The notes: generated from the letters alone by a model not told the origin. Positions 1-12,293 are shown, numbered from the stretch's first letter. The stretch is DNA of 64,000 nt from Salminus brasiliensis (GCF_030463535.1 NC_132894.1:30761125-30825124), one strand, 5' to 3'. Numbers and translations are program-made.

Positions 1-71
1 GGTAAGGAACCAGACACTGGTGTGAGAACAGTAATAGTACTGTTTGTCAACTGCCTGCCTATGAAACCCAC
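1..71 (-). other. ist1: ist1 intron, start
   Basis: This is the 5' end of the next ist1 intron, beginning with gtgggtttca on the minus strand. The downstream exons are not in the window. Confidence 0.8.
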
Positions 72-252
72 TTCATGGACTGGATTAGGCCAAAACGGGC
101 CAGCAGCAGATCACAGTATAGCTCCAGGATCTCCATTGCCTCCACCAGATAGTCTTCTCTGATGATATGCTCCACTCTGATCCGTGCTCGCTCATCTTTC
201 CCAGCGGACAAGTAGTCAGCAATCTCCTTACGTGCCTTCTGGGCCAATTCAG
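72..252 (-). CDS. ist1: ist1 second coding exon
   Basis: 181 nt: the last two bases of a split Thr codon, 59 codons (ELAQKARKEIADYL to FGLIQSM), then two bases of the next codon before donor gtgggt. The acceptor is ctacag. Length and phase agree with the reading frame on both sides. Confidence 0.93.
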
Positions 253-427
253 CTGTAGATAGAGAAGAGAGAGAACCAGAGTTAACCCATGTGGACCTGA
301 AAGAGAGACATTTAGTCAAGCAGTAGTAAAAAGACTCACTTTTCTTCTTCTCAAGGAGTTTCAGACGATTTATGACGAGTCTGAGATTGACCCGCAGCCT
401 CTCTGCTTTGAATCCACCACCAAGCAT
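72..427 (-). CDS. ist1: ist1, 5' coding part (ESCRT-III-associated IST1), partial
   Basis: Two coding exons (340-427 and 72-252) give the first 88 full codons of IST1, from the MLGGGFKAERLRVNLRL start through the LLEKKK, RIRVEHIIRED and ILELYCDLLLARFGLIQ blocks. IST1 is a cytoplasmic ESCRT-III-like protein that binds CHMP1 and VPS4 and acts in membrane scission in cytokinesis and endosomal sorting. This part is the start of the helical core, which is almost invariant in vertebrates. The two exons join in frame across an 87-nt GT-AG intron (253-339). The second exon ends with a donor at 71, so the rest of the gene lies off the left edge. The ATG at 427 is chosen because it is the family's start; an in-frame ATG upstream at 481 lies before a good 3' splice site (441/440) and is probably intronic. 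Identification is very secure. Confidence 0.95.
340..427 (-). CDS. ist1: ist1 first coding exon
   Basis: The coding part is 88 nt: 29 codons from ATG plus one base, followed by donor gtgagt at 334-339. Thirteen bases of 5' UTR (428-440) precede it, after a pyrimidine-rich tract ending in cag at 441-443. So the start codon sits close to the beginning of an internal exon, and transcription must start further right. Confidence 0.93.
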
Positions 428-587
428 GATGGACAGACTGCTGCGGATAACGCAGAGGAGAGAATGCAAGAAGATGACCATTATCAGAGATCAGCAACAG
501 TCAAACGGCTAACTAACCTTTCTACTAATCCCCTTAGGAACACATACACCGTGCCTAATACAGAGTGACCCCCTCCCCCCACCCCCC

Positions 588-992
588 CCTTGTGCCGCCA
601 CATCAGATCTGACCATTTGAGGCATCATGTGCTATCTGGCATCAAGACATTAGCAGCAGATCCTTTAAGCCCTGTAAGGTGTGAGGTGGGGCCTCCATGG
701 ATAGCACCAATGAGCCTTGGGCACCCATTACACTAGTTGTCCTTCCTTGCAGCACTTTTGGGTTTCCTGATGTTTCAGAGAGGTTCTGACCCAGTTCTCT
801 AGCCATCACAACCCATCATAAGCTTGCCCATTTTTCCTGCTTTTAACAGCTTCATCATCTTCAAGAACCGACTGTTCTCTTGCTGCCTAATATATCAGAT
901 GAAGACAGATGAAGCTAGCTAGCTACTGTAGATAAGATGGTCATGAACATTTGTCCCTTGCCCTGTCAGTGGTGCTAATGTTATGGCATCAG
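588..992 (-). repeat. dispersed repeat family K, copy 1
   Basis: Closely similar to 51927-52425 in the same order: 'cagatctgacca', 'gcagatcctttaagycctgta', 'gacctccatgga', 'ctagccatcaca' and a terminal 'gtcagtggtgctaatgttatgg'. The end matches the reverse complement of the start of a third copy at 11826. The terminal motif resembles the ends of a common fish DNA-transposon repeat; the class is not established here. Confidence 0.7.
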
Positions 993-999
993 TGCAATA

Positions 1000-1460
1000 T
1001 ATATATGTATATATATATATAGCTAGCATAAGTGCTAGTGTCAACTGGCTAGCTAATTAACAAAGGACATAAATAGAAGGTAGCTATAACTAACTAGCCC
1101 CATTAAACAGGCATATGCCAAACAACAGTGCCCCAGAGGCAGATAGCTAGCACTTGCTAGCTGGGAAGCTAACTAGCTAGCTAGCTAACTAGCGCTAGCC
1201 AGCCAGCCAGCTAAACAAATAGCGAGCTAGCTAGCTCCCAAAACAAGACACAGTGATCCAATTCTCACATAAATACTTAACTAATAATCCATTTACAGCA
1301 ACTGACACCAGACTAAACCGTAAAACATCGAGAAAGGCATGGTAATCTCGACGTAAACAACAACAACACCAAAAAAGTAAACACCCCCTACTCAGCACAA
1401 CCAGGAAGAGCTAGCGCTAGCTAACTATAGCTACTGCTAACCGGCTAGCCAGGCAGCTAA
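1000..1460. repeat. degenerate GCTA-rich region with a short TA run
   Basis: A short (TA)n run near 1000-1022 is followed by many scattered copies of gctagctagc/agctaact, densest at 1140-1235 and again at 1409-1460. It lies in the presumed first intron of ist1. It is a decayed simple repeat with no coding content. Confidence 0.7.
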
Positions 1461-1577
1461 CGCCAAAAGCAGGAAGTAAACAAAGAGCAAAACAGACTCG
1501 CGAGGCAGCTAAACATCTCTGCATGACTCTGATAAAGAGTTACTCGTAGATCAACCCTGGATAGTGGCCATATTTAC

Positions 1578-1700
1578 CCTTCGACGCTGCCTCTAAAACC
1601 CCGGAGTTCAGCTTATGTCGCGGTTCCTGATGAAGGGGCGCCTTTCCTGGTGTTCAGTTCCGCCCAGAGCGCAGCTTCGCCCATGACGCGCCGCCTCACA
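1578..1700 (-). promoter_or_regulatory. ist1: probable ist1 non-coding first exon and CpG-rich promoter
   Basis: A short CpG-dense stretch (about 1580-1700, with gcgccgcc and tgacgcgc) stands out from AT-rich surroundings. It sits just upstream of ist1 in the gene's orientation. On the minus strand a plausible donor (agg followed by gtaaat) begins at 1577, which could splice to the acceptor at 441. The precise start site and splice are inferred; no transcript evidence is available. Confidence 0.4.
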
Positions 1701-1929
1701 TGAGCGTCTTTATGGAAACAGCCAGTCAGCTGGGAAACTCCCCGAAACCAGCCCAGCACGCTTCATCCCCCATCCCAGCAAATACATCTTTAGATGGAGA
1801 ATGCAGGGCGTGTTTACCTGGTTCAGGTGTTTTAGGGACTCAAGAAGTGGACAGGCTGAGGGTCTGGAGTGAAAACACCTGCCATGATTCAACAGATCAG
1901 GACTGAGGACTCAGAGTTGGGCAGAATAA

Positions 1930-2100
1930 TTTAAATAAATATAATATAATATAATATGATATGATATGATATGATATGATATGATATAATATAATATAAT
2001 ATAATATAATATAATATAATATATAATAATAATAATAATACATATATTATATATACGTTTTGTAAGATAAGATAAGATAGATAAGATAAGATAGTCCTTT
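1930..2100. repeat. AT-rich microsatellite (ataat / atgat / ataag units)
   Basis: Successive runs of five-base units: ataat, then atgat, then ataat again, an AAT-like stretch, and finally gataa units to about 2092. The GATAA part leads directly into the LINE/SINE-like tail at 2093. Confidence 0.85.
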
Positions 2101-2165
2101 ATTAGTCCCACAGTGGGGAAATTCACAGTGTGACAGCAGAAAGGGATAGCAAGACACTCAGTTAC
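2061..2165 (-). mobile_element. non-LTR retroelement 3' tail fragment
   Basis: Contains 'agtcctttattagtccca' followed by 'cagtggggaaattcacagtg'. Its reverse complement matches 38478-38520 closely. This is the typical 3' end of fish L2/Rex-type LINEs and dependent SINEs, finishing in a short tandem tail (here GATAA). Only the tail is preserved. Confidence 0.55.
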
Positions 2166-2169
2166 AAAA

Positions 2170-3030
2170 ATGTAGATGTAAATGTAAATAATTTACACTA
2201 TATACACAATATAAATAAGAATTTAAAAAGCAATAAACAATATTATTTACAGCAAAAGACTCTTAATTGCATATGGGGGGGGGGTATTGCACATAGTATT
2301 CCCTGAACATGAACATGTGTGTGTAGTTAAGAGTGTGTGTATGTGGTCCGCTGGGAGCAGTGCTGGTTGTGCAATGAATATTTATGAATATTAGTTAGTT
2401 AGAATATTAGTTACCTATTAATATTAGTTACCTATGAATATTTATGAATATTAGTTATGAATTATTAATATTTTGAAAGGTATGAGTGGTGTTTCAGGCC
2501 TGAATGCTCTTTGAATGGGGCACGATACAGTACAGTTAGTTATGGTACCAAGCTCTACCTATTCTGCACTGAAGATTTAGCCTCTTTGGTGGTACTGTAC
2601 ATTATACTATTAGTATAATGGCAATAAAACTGAACTAAACTGAAATGAATTGAATCAAATCAGTGCAGAAATCATTCATGTAAAAACAAAAAAAAATAGG
2701 ACACCACCATAAAACATCAGGGCAAAACAGCCCGAGAGTAAAAAGGTGCACTTAATTGTACTTAAAATACACTGAAATATGTTAATAAATATACTAGTCG
2801 ATTTATGTACTTATATAAATATAATATATTATTTTTTTAAAATACATAAATACATTAGTACATTTTGATCACTTAAAAATATGATATATAGTATTTTTAT
2901 AAATGCATTACTGTATACTAAGTATATCTAAGCAGCTACCTTTAGTTAAAATGTAGTTTTATTTAAATAGACTTATAAATACCTATACAAGATTTCTGTG
3001 CTTAAAAACAACTACTACAGTAATTCACTC
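2170..3030. other. AT-rich non-coding stretch
   Basis: Intergenic AT-rich DNA with a G run near 2274-2284 and short repeats of 'ttatgaatattagtta' at about 2380-2460. I see no gene or clear mobile element. Confidence 0.6.
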
Positions 3031-3360
3031 AAATCACACTTGCAATGTTGCATAAAATGATGCAACTTGGCTTTCTGTTCAAAACCCTGACGCTGGCCCA
3101 CAAAGCCAAGAAAGGAGCAGCCCCTCCGTACTTGATGGCAGTGGTCAAAAGCCGTTCTTCACCAAGAGCCCTTCCAGCTTCAGGTACGGCTCGGCTCGAC
3201 CCACCATCCCTCAAAATCCACGCAAGACAAGCGTCCAGACTGTTTTCTGTCCTGCACCGAAGTGGTGGAACAAACTTCTCCTGGGTGTCCAAACAGCAGA
3301 GTCACTCACAGTCTTCAAACACAGACTGAAGACTCACCTCTTCCAGAGTACAAACTAGCT
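3030..3360 (+). pseudogene. L2/CR1-like LINE reverse-transcriptase C-terminal fragment
   Basis: An open stretch from 3045 reads FKTLTLAHKAKKGAAPPYL, then DPPSLKIHARQASRLFSVL, matching the C-terminal region after the polymerase domain in L2/CR1-type fish LINEs. Near 3255-3263 the frame slips. In the shifted frame the usual ending follows (WWNKL, then SLTVFKHRLKTHLF) and stops at about 3357. Both the missing N-terminal part and the frameshift mark a dead 5'-truncated copy. Confidence 0.75.
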
Positions 3361-4436
3361 GTGATCCTAAACGTAATTTTTCCCCAAATAAATGAACCTA
3401 AAAAACATATCAACATATCACAAAAAATCAGTATTTGGAATCGTAAGCCCTGTATCGTGATACATCTGGTATCGCCAGGCTCTTGCCAATACACAGCCCC
3501 GATCAGTGCCATACAGGTCACTACCCTGACATTTCAAAGGGGGCTTGGCAGATGAACAGAATTCATGGTTCTTCAGTGACAGCAGTTTGTGCTGTTGTGT
3601 TCTGACCAGCAAACCATGTCCAAACCATCCCATGATGTTTGACCGTTGATATGATGTTCCTACTGGGAAATGCAGTATCAAGTTTAAGCCATTAATAAAT
3701 GGTCTGTCCCTAAAACCTAGAGGTTACTTGGCCACTTAATCAAGGTGTTGCTAGAAATGCTAAAGCAGCACTGCTGATTTATCGCCTGTGGGACAGTTGC
3801 ATGCTGCTGTGGCCCTCCAGGACTGGGGTTTGACACCCACTGATTCAATTAAGCTGTTTGGTCCATAAATCACTTAAATCTCAAACCACAGTGTAATTTC
3901 TTGCCTGGGCTCTGATTTACACTTTTGAGAGTGTTTGAGAGATCCTTTGTTGATAAAGTGATGTGAGGCCTCAGGCACCTTTTACGCTGTGGAGACGTGG
4001 CTCTCGAGCTGTGCGGCTTTCAGTCAGTTTAATGCTTTCGTTTGTTTGAGAAATATGCAAATAAGCGTTCGGTGGTGTGTAACCTACCAAACCACGTTTG
4101 TGGGAGTATTAAAGGACCCTCGCATCAATCCAAGCTTGTGACTGAAGTCTGCAGAAGTGCCAAGAGAGCGGTCTGCCAAGAAAGAGACGTGGACAGTTGG
4201 GATCCCACCTGGTCGGTGCTTTGCTCCAGACAGCATCATTCCACAGCAGACTTCACTGAGAGAAGATAAGGACATTTTAGTCCAGTGTAGGGAAGAGCAG
4301 AGGTAGACAATGATGATTTATGAAACCTTGCTGTTTTTGCTGTTATGTTACTGTCTATTAATATATATTTATTAAAACCATCTGCTTTGGGACCTCTATT
4401 GATCACATCAGTGAGCCTTAGGTGCTCATGACCCTG
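3360..4436. other. intergenic, nothing recognised
   Basis: Unique-looking or highly decayed sequence. Open frames here are short, overlap on both strands and resemble no known protein. Confidence 0.5.
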
Positions 4437-4437
4437 T

Positions 4438-4894
4438 CGCTATATGGTTCTATCTGGGACACACTTCTTAATCATTGAATGTAGCTGTTTCATGCAGTCT
4501 CATTGGCCAAAGGCGTCTCAACTCAAGCACCTAGCCATGCAGTTTGCCTTTCCACACATTAGTGAAAGAGTGGGTGGTTCTGAAGAGCTCACTGAACTCC
4601 AGCGTGGTTCTCTATGTAATAGGAGCCACCACTGAAACAACAACACGGCTGGTGAAATTCCTCCCTCCTAGATCTTCCACCATCAGCTGTGAGTGGTAGT
4701 ATTTAGGAACCACAGCAGCTCAGCAAGATCACGTAAAAATACAGAGCGGGGTCAGGGCCGAGTGCTGAGCTCAGAGCGCATAGTGCAAAAAAGTCTCCAA
4801 CTCCATATTAATGCCTATGGATTTAGAATGGGACGTTAGAAAAGCTCCTGTAGGTGTAATATGCAGGTGTCCAGATACTTTTGTCCATATAGTG
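4438..4894 (+). mobile_element. internally deleted Tc1-like element
   Basis: The left end (gctatatggttctatctggg) and the right end (ccagatacttttgtccatatagtg) are degraded forms of the Tc1-type inverted ends seen intact at 18897 ('cactatatggacaaaagtat'). The inside shares 'cacctagycatgcagt', 'ctccatatta' and 'aaaagctcctgtaggtgtaa' with the 18897-19516 element. Most of the transposase gene is missing, so it could only move with help in trans. Confidence 0.75.
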
Positions 4895-6449
4895 AGAGTG
4901 TTAAAAGTGCTGTTAAGAGTGCTGTGCCTTATTCCTACCCCTGGTTTGGAATAAACTCGGCCTGGGACGTCACAGGTGCCCCATGACAGGGTTTGTGGCT
5001 TGTAGAAATTAGCGAGCACACCAGTCAGTTGCAGCAGATCAGTGTGACATGATCGCCATGGGCAAAGATTGCGAAAACAAGATGGGCAAAGATTGTCCAA
5101 AAGGGCATGATAATAGGGTACCGGGCGAGGGTGGTAGCATTGAAGGTGCAGTGAAGGGGTGAGAATAGACTTCTTGCACATTGAGTGCCTCCCAATGGCA
5201 TAACAGTGATGTTCCATGAACTATTCATGCCAGAGGAGAACGACAACGATGATATATACCATTTCTGACCCAGAACTCCTTTTGCCTTTACCACAGTGTA
5301 TAAATATCAGGTTGTATCGCCCCCTATTGAGTAGATTTTATCAGATACTTGAGTGTGGTGCACCTTTAGTACAGGTACACCCAGTACCCAGGTGCAGTCC
5401 TCAGCATTAAGTGTGTTTTTGCCTGTAAACCGCTGTACACCATTAGAATCAATTAGAACACTAATACACATAACTACAGTAATCAGTACACAGGTCAGAC
5501 TGTGCTGTTCTTCAGTTATTAGAAGAGCACAGGTTCGAGTGCTGATCTTCTCTGTGAACCCCAGTCAGTCACTGTATGGATTTGTTCATTTCCTCCAGCA
5601 GCTCATCTGATCTACTTTTTAAAAAAGGGCCTGATTAGATAAACTAGATGCTGGATGGGAAGTGATGTACAAGTCGAATTGCTAAGCTAAATTACTGGAT
5701 ATCAGCACACTTAGCTTTTGATGGATCAGAGAGGTGCCACAAGGGGGCGCCAGTCATTCACGCAAAGCAGCAAAGCTCAAAGCTCAGTCTTTGACAAGTC
5801 AAAATATCTCAGCACAAATAAACATTTCTCTAATGCATTAAAAAGACAAACCTTAACTGGTGTAAAATTAAAATCACGTGATTTTGTGCATTTTGGCACG
5901 GATGCTTAGCTCTGTTTAATGCAAATGAGCTGTGTTAATTAGTGGATGGGGAAACTCACAGTCTGTGGATACACTCTGTCCACAGGCCAGAACATTTTGA
6001 ACAGAAATTAAATATTTATAGGCTTTTTTTTTAGCTAGGGAGCTGGAGAACTAATTAGCATACTAACAGGTTATATAAAACTGCTAAATTCATTTATGCG
6101 CATGTAACATTTATATTTCACATTTTTAAAAACGATGTTCTGCATAAATTAGTCAATTTCAGCTACATTTGACCCAGAAAGTACAAGAGAGCGTTTCATT
6201 CAGTGAAATATTATTATTAGTACTATCATATAAAATGTGTTATATTCATTCTATTCATTTTTACTTATTTAGTTGTGTTTATGATATTAATATTATTTCA
6301 AATAGCCTTTCAAGTGACAAAAATAATAAATTCTCTGCTTTAATTCAATCTTTTATGCATGGATTATTGAAAAGCATACTGAAGTTTTCATTACTCAGAA
6401 TGTTATATCTAATTATTGCTCTTTGTAAAAGGTTGAATGAATGTGGAGT
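4895..6449. other. intergenic, nothing recognised
   Basis: AT-rich intergenic DNA. No similarity to the two genes or to the other repeats in the window was noticed. Confidence 0.5.
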
Positions 6450-6923
6450 TCATCCATTACAGCAGTTATGCAGAACTTTGCTATGAACTTGCCGTCTCCT
6501 CTCTAATTCATCCCAAAGATGTTCAATCAGGTTAAGGTCAGGACTCTGTGCAGGCCAGTCAAGTTCTTCGACTCTAAACTCGTTCATCCATGTCTTTATG
6601 GACCTTGCTGTGTGAACTGGTGCGCAGTCATGTTGGAACAGGAAGTTGACCCAAATTTCTCGGTCTGCTGAAGCATAAAGAGTTCCTTTCACTGGAACTA
6701 AGGGGCCGAACCCAACTCCTGAAAAACAACCCCACACCATGATCCCCCCTCCACCAAACTTTACACTTGGCACAATGCAGTCAGACAAGTACCGTTCTCC
6801 TGGCAACCGCCAAACCCAGACTCGTCCATCAGATTGCCAGACGGAGAAGCGCGATTCACCACTCCAGAGAACACGTCTCCACTTCTCTAGAGTCCAGTGA
6901 CAGCGTGCTTTACACCACTGCAC
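6450..6923 (-). pseudogene. Tc1/mariner transposase, broken C-terminal half
   Basis: The minus strand encodes a Tc1-type DD34E transposase domain: [50 protein letters not shown], then [20 protein letters not shown]. The second catalytic Asp (QHD) and the Glu of NLIEHLW are present. The first catalytic position, normally in a WSDES motif, reads WSGES. About a dozen residues are missing between '[10 protein letters not shown]' and 'FLFQHD'. The N-terminal DNA-binding part is absent or beyond recognition. It is a dead remnant. Confidence 0.88.
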
Positions 6924-6959
6924 CCGGCGCTTTGTATGCCGCTACTTTCCTCTGAGCAA

Positions 6960-8990
6960 AGTTGGCAACACTGCACACAGAATGACTGGCAACTGTAGCT
7001 GATGGCTAACCTGGCTCCAGTCTCTTCAGCTTGCTAACAGCACATCGAGAGGACACAATGAGAGGTCAGCAACATTATGCGGTAGGACATCCTGTAGGTT
7101 TTTTGGTTGCAGTGTTAAAACTATGGTATAATATGCAGGCTTTAGTGCCGTTAACCAGCCAGCAACCAGAATCAGAGCTCATCAGATTTTTATTTAGAGT
7201 TTTAGAGAAAAGATAACAGGCCCCAACCAAAGATACTTACTATTATCACACCAAGGTCTTACTTCTTAGTTCACGTTCTTACTTAGTTACTTAAAACTTA
7301 ACTTAAAAAGCACCTACATCCTACTCAGATCAGGCCTAGCTGAACAAGACAGAACTGGATGCAATAAAGTACAGAGATGCTCAAGCTATTGATCTGACCA
7401 CAGCAATCGCCAATGTCCTGAATCTAATTACATGGATAGGTCCTGAAAAGACCTACTGTCCTACTGTCATTTTATTTTGCCTCCAAGCCTCCATGACTGA
7501 GTTACTGAGACAAGTGCTCTAATGGGCTGTTTGATATGATGCTGACATGGTGTCCTGTCACAGCTGGGTGTGTGAGAGCGTAGAAGGACGTGAAGCACCC
7601 TGTCATTGAAACTCAGCTTTGGGGAAAGGAATAGATTCCTGCACACACAAAGCCAGTATGACTGTGATCCCATTTACTCCAATACGATCTCACACACCTG
7701 CACGATAAACAATGTAATATAGCTTTGCTGAGTCGTGATTTGAATTGATTTCAGATAATCCTGGCGCTTGTGAATTTCCTCGGGGAAGTAAACACCCTGA
7801 GCGAAGCCTACAACAGCAACCCAGTCATCTGTTTGTGCCCATTCGTCATGAGCCAGATGTGCTTATGGCCACTTTAACACACAAGGCCAACCAGGGCTAC
7901 ACAAGCGTAGAGTATACACACTGTATATCATTGCTGTTGATATAAAAAATAAAAAATGGCAACTTTACAGGAGAAGGAAACAACATTCTTCCCTTGCAAT
8001 GGAAATGAATGAGAACAGATGCAGAACTAGGCAAAGGATGGAGCACTGTTCCACTGTGACATATAGAGGCTGTGTTTACTCAATTAAAACAAGCGACAGC
8101 ATGTGTAATTTGGCATAATAATGTACATTTGCATAAGACCAAGTAATTTTCTTGCCTCATCCAGGAATATAATTTTTCACTTCCCTCACATTGACTTAGG
8201 ACATTGACCATAAAATTGCATTAGTGTGGCTTTGGGCTTTTTACTTCGTATAGATACAATAATAATGGTAGCTCTTCATTTCTTGCTTGATTATAATTCA
8301 TGAAGAATTGAAATACAAAATAATATGAGCGAATCAAAAATACACACACTTATACATGCCTGCATTGCCTGCAGGGGAGCCTCAGTACTCCAACATGAGC
8401 CTTTCTGAAAGTGTGGGGCCTTTAGAGGAGTGCTGCTTGCTGGAAAGGACTACTGCAGTGAGGGGATCGATGGGAACGCCACTGCAGTAAAAAAAAAGGC
8501 CACATTGTTGCTCCTCTGTGTCCTCAGTTGTCCTTCATCAATCATAGGAAAACCTCAGAGGGTCTACGGAGCTACATCTTGTACATGCTAATTACTTCTT
8601 CAGGCTTTGAGGAAAACTAAAAGAAATGTCCCAAGCTCCTGATACTAGTACTAGAGGTTCTTCAGGACCAAGGTCGGAAACCTAGGGCCTATTGAATGTA
8701 CGCAACTGTGTGGAGGCAGCAAGTGAGCAACAGAGCAAGGAGAGGGGACGTTCTTAGCAGTCCATGGAACAATTTTATGCTACATTTTTTAATTAGATGT
8801 GACTTCTAGTTCGAGAGGAGCCCCATCCTTGTCGATGCCCAGGGCATCAAAATAATTTCATCTGCCTCTGAGCACATGATGGTCAGGAATGAAAGGAGGA
8901 GCAATACAGTCACATCAACAGCACTAGCACTTAGGCTTGGATGATAACGATGGTTCAGGCAATTTGATTGGTTGTGGATCAGGGTTTTCT
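6960..8990. other. intergenic, nothing recognised
   Basis: No coding pattern, long microsatellite or shared repeat seen. The sequence just right of 6923 may hold decayed upstream parts of the Tc1 copy. Confidence 0.45.
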
Positions 8991-8997
8991 TCACCTA

Positions 8998-9125
8998 CCA
9001 AATTGACACATGGTAAGTGGACTGGCTATGCTAAATTGGGTGTGTGTGCTACCCTGCGATGAAGTGATGGGTATTCCTGCCATGTGCATGATGATTCTGG
9101 GTGTACTCCACGACACTAGAATTCC
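8998..9125 (+). repeat. dispersed repeat family L, copy 1
   Basis: Shares 'ggctatgctaaattgg', 'gtgtgtgctaccctgcgatg', 'tattcctgcc' and 'gattctgggt' with 10265-10345 and 10440-10620. This is a widespread vertebrate/fish interspersed repeat; I cannot assign its class from sequence alone. Confidence 0.6.
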
Positions 9126-10264
9126 CTGCTCTTCTCTAGAGCCCCAGAGATTGCACGATGGCCTACACATCCAATCCCTTTCTTTTATCTAGAGGCTCAA
9201 GAATGAGCGAGATGTTCCAATCCAATCTGTCCAACATTCACCATGGTCACAATGGTTCATTACCATTGGTTTTGTGTCCAATACACTGCGGATCACAAAC
9301 TGTCAAGGCTGCATTGTCAAGTTTTTGGACTGGCATTAAAGTCCAACCTCTGTGGCTTGGGGATCCCTTTGTTTTTTTTTTGTTTTTTTGGAGTGCAAAT
9401 AGAAAAATCTACTGTGGACACTTTCTTCGGTGTAGGTAATGTGTCAAGGGATGGGCGAGAGCCTGTGGGTAGAGGAGAAAAAGGATGGCGAGGGAGAGAT
9501 AGATAGAGGGAAAGTGATTGATCTTTTCCATTTCAGCTACTTAAGTCAGCCCTCCTGCCTCTCTGAGCTCGGCATGAAATCCTGAGGGGACCAAATCAGC
9601 TCTGACAAAACTGGGCCAGGCTGTTCCAACATGCAGACAGGAGCGAAGCAAGCAACAGAGACGATGCATGCCAAAATCCATCCAGCCCCCGAGCCGCTGA
9701 CGAGAAGTTCCTCTGGAATTTAAAAAAGCATGTAAGGGCCATTTGCGACCATGTGTCACACACTAGCCAACTGAACAGCCCTGACCTTAGCTGACATTGT
9801 GAGAAAACCAGGTCACATTTTTAAGCCACGCTGGAGGAATGCTGGCATATTGCTTGCCCAGGGAGCCACTCTCAGACGTGCTGCTCCCAACCTGTTACAC
9901 ATATTGCTGGTGTTTAAAGGCAGAGAGAAACGAGGGAGGCAGAGCCTGTCAGCAGCTGAGGGGAAAGTCCCTGGAAAGAGAAGGAAGTTAATTGGCAGCC
10001 CAAAACTTAATTAGTCTAGTCTCGGCAGCGGGTGCAGTGTGAAAGGTGAACCGGCATTAACAGAGCAGAATACCCCAGTTTACATATACGCTCCCCGTCA
10101 TCCAAACCTGATCTGACAGATGAAGGCTGCTGTGAAGGAAAGGCCGGAGGGAGGGTGAGAGGAAAAGAGGAAGGGAAGGGAAAGTAGGGAGGGTAGAGTG
10201 GTACAGATACTTGGAATGTAAAAATGCATAAATCCATATCGTGATGTACTGATCTTGACAGCCC
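9125..10264. other. intergenic, GA-rich in part
   Basis: Contains a short purine-rich stretch near 9465-9515 and another near 10138-10195. The rest looks unique, with balanced base composition, but no gene was recognised. Confidence 0.45.
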
Positions 10265-10620
10265 CTGCGATAGACTTGCATCCTGTCCAGGGGGCATTCC
10301 TGCCTTGCAGCCAATGATTCTGGGTCGATTTTAGACCCACCATGACCCTGACCATGTCAAAGCAGAACATAAGAGAAACGGATGGGTGACTTGGGTGAGA
10401 CATTTGGTGTCTTCTTCTGGTCTTCTAGGTACTCCGGTTTCCTCCCACCATCAAAAACCTTGGTAGGTGAATTGGCTATGCTATATTGGCCCTAGCTGTG
10501 AGTGAATAGTTGTGTGCAGTACCCTGTAATGGACTGCCTTGCGATGGACTGTGTCTTGTCCATGGGGTATTTCTGCCCTGTGCTGAGTAGGCTGTGGAGC
10601 CAGCCTGGAAAAAGATGACT
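10265..10620 (+). repeat. dispersed repeat family L, copies 2 and 3
   Basis: Two partial copies in the same orientation. The first (10265-10345) has 'atcctgtccagggggcattcctgcc' and 'gattctgggt'. The second (10440-10620) has 'attggctatgctatattgg', 'accctgtaatggactgcc' and 'tatttctgccctg'. They resemble 8998-9125 in a shared order. Confidence 0.6.
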
Positions 10621-10639
10621 GAATGACTGTATGGATCTG

Positions 10640-11310
10640 AAGGTGCTTGTTACTGTGCTTTAATGGCATGTGAGATGCCACCTAGGACATTGTTAAGGTT
10701 TTTTGGGGGGGCTGGGCACTTCAACATTTATGTGGGCAATTATGCTATGTGGGACTCTCAGGCATGGACAGCTATGGCATCACTGGGAATTGAACCTCCA
10801 ATCTGCGAATGATAGGGCCAACACTTACGATGGCCCTGTCTTCACTGTTAAAGAAGACCACGATGGAAACAAGTCGGAGACCTGAACAAACTTAATGAAC
10901 TAAAGGGCTCAAATGCACTGATCTACATTCTACTGATTTTTTGCCATGCTACAAAAATACTGGATCAAATGGATGAAAATAAAAAATGTTTCCTAATTAA
11001 TGACAATCAAATTGAATCGAGGTCAGACATTTTCTCCCCCCACCCGGGCTACTGCCAGAAGCGAGTGCAAGGGGGAAAGCAGAGGGGAGGGAAAGAGGAT
11101 GAATAGTGAAGGCAGCCCACTGGCTGCAGGCTCTGCTGAAGCAGATGGACCTGGAGAGAGCTTCATTTCTCGTGCTGACTGCTGCAATCGCTCCAGATCC
11201 TGTTGTCTTTCAGACACTTAACTCCAGGCCAAGGACTCTCTTGTGACATCCATACTGCTGTCACATTCCTTTAAAGCATGCTGTCAAAATGCTCTCTGTC
11301 TCACACAAAC
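10640..11310. other. intergenic, nothing recognised
   Basis: Non-coding sequence with a G-rich patch near 11060-11100. No gene or repeat assigned. Confidence 0.4.
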
Positions 11311-11312
11311 AT

Positions 11313-11350
<38 letters not shown>
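11311..11350. repeat. (CA)n microsatellite
   Basis: About 20 uninterrupted CA units. Confidence 0.95.
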
Positions 11351-11352
<2 letters not shown>

Positions 11353-11825
11353 TTATACTGTATTCTTATGATATGAGAATAGTGTGTAAATAAGCAGTCG
11401 AGTCATATCCAAAATTCTACTCTGGAGAAAGGATGGCAGACTGTCTACTAAACACAAAATACATTAGCATGAATATTAATAATTATTATTAATTACAGCT
11501 TAGTTATAGATTATTTAAAGGGCCAGTCTGCTACATTTAGCTTGTATTAGTTCATAATTCATCATGGTTCTTTGTTGTTGCTGAGCATTTACAACTGATA
11601 TTAGCAAAATACGCTCTGTTCTGACTGATTGCTTTGTATTGAGCCTCATTCATAGCCCCCGACTCCTGAGAGCTGTAGTATGAGCATGCGGAGCTTAACA
11701 AGATAAGTTAGAATGGGCGGGGATATGTAAATGAGATGGTTCTCTTGTGACATCAGAGGATCAGTGATTTCAATTAGGGCTATTTCTGTAGTCTTTGCTT
11801 AAGGTTTCTATGACAAGGGCCCTTT

Positions 11826-12293
11826 CATGTCCACCGACCAGCCATAACATTTAAACCACCAACAGGTGAAGTAGCATTTGTAGAGGGGTAGGAAATATAA
11901 GGCTGCAAGTGAACAGTTAAGTTCTGGAAGTTGATGTATTTGAAGAAAGTTAAGGATCTGAGCCACTTTAATGGCAGTCAGACTGTGATGTCTAGACGAC
12001 TGGGTCACAGCATCTCAAAACAACAGGTCTTGTGAGGTGTTTCCCGGGACGCAGTGGACAGGCCTGCCTAAATTGCTCCATGGAAGGACAACTGGCAACT
12101 GGGTTCTAAGCACCCAAGGCTTTAATTCATTGATGAGGCTCCACCTCACAACTTCTAGGACTTCAGGGATCTGCATCTTGGTGCCAGATACCACAAGACA
12201 CCTTTAGAAATCTTGTGGAGTTCATGCCCTGAATGGTCAGATCTATATGGGTGGCATAAAGGTTACCTACACAATATCAGGCAGGTAGTCGTA
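11826..12293 (+). repeat. dispersed repeat family K, copy 2
   Basis: Starts with 'accgaccagccataacat', the reverse complement of the end of the copies at 588-992 and 51927-52425, and ends with 'acacaatatcaggcaggtag'. The interior (laid out from 11880) is longer than and unlike the two shorter copies, so it may be closer to a full-length member or a sister family. It abuts the MITE at 12299 almost directly. Confidence 0.6.
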
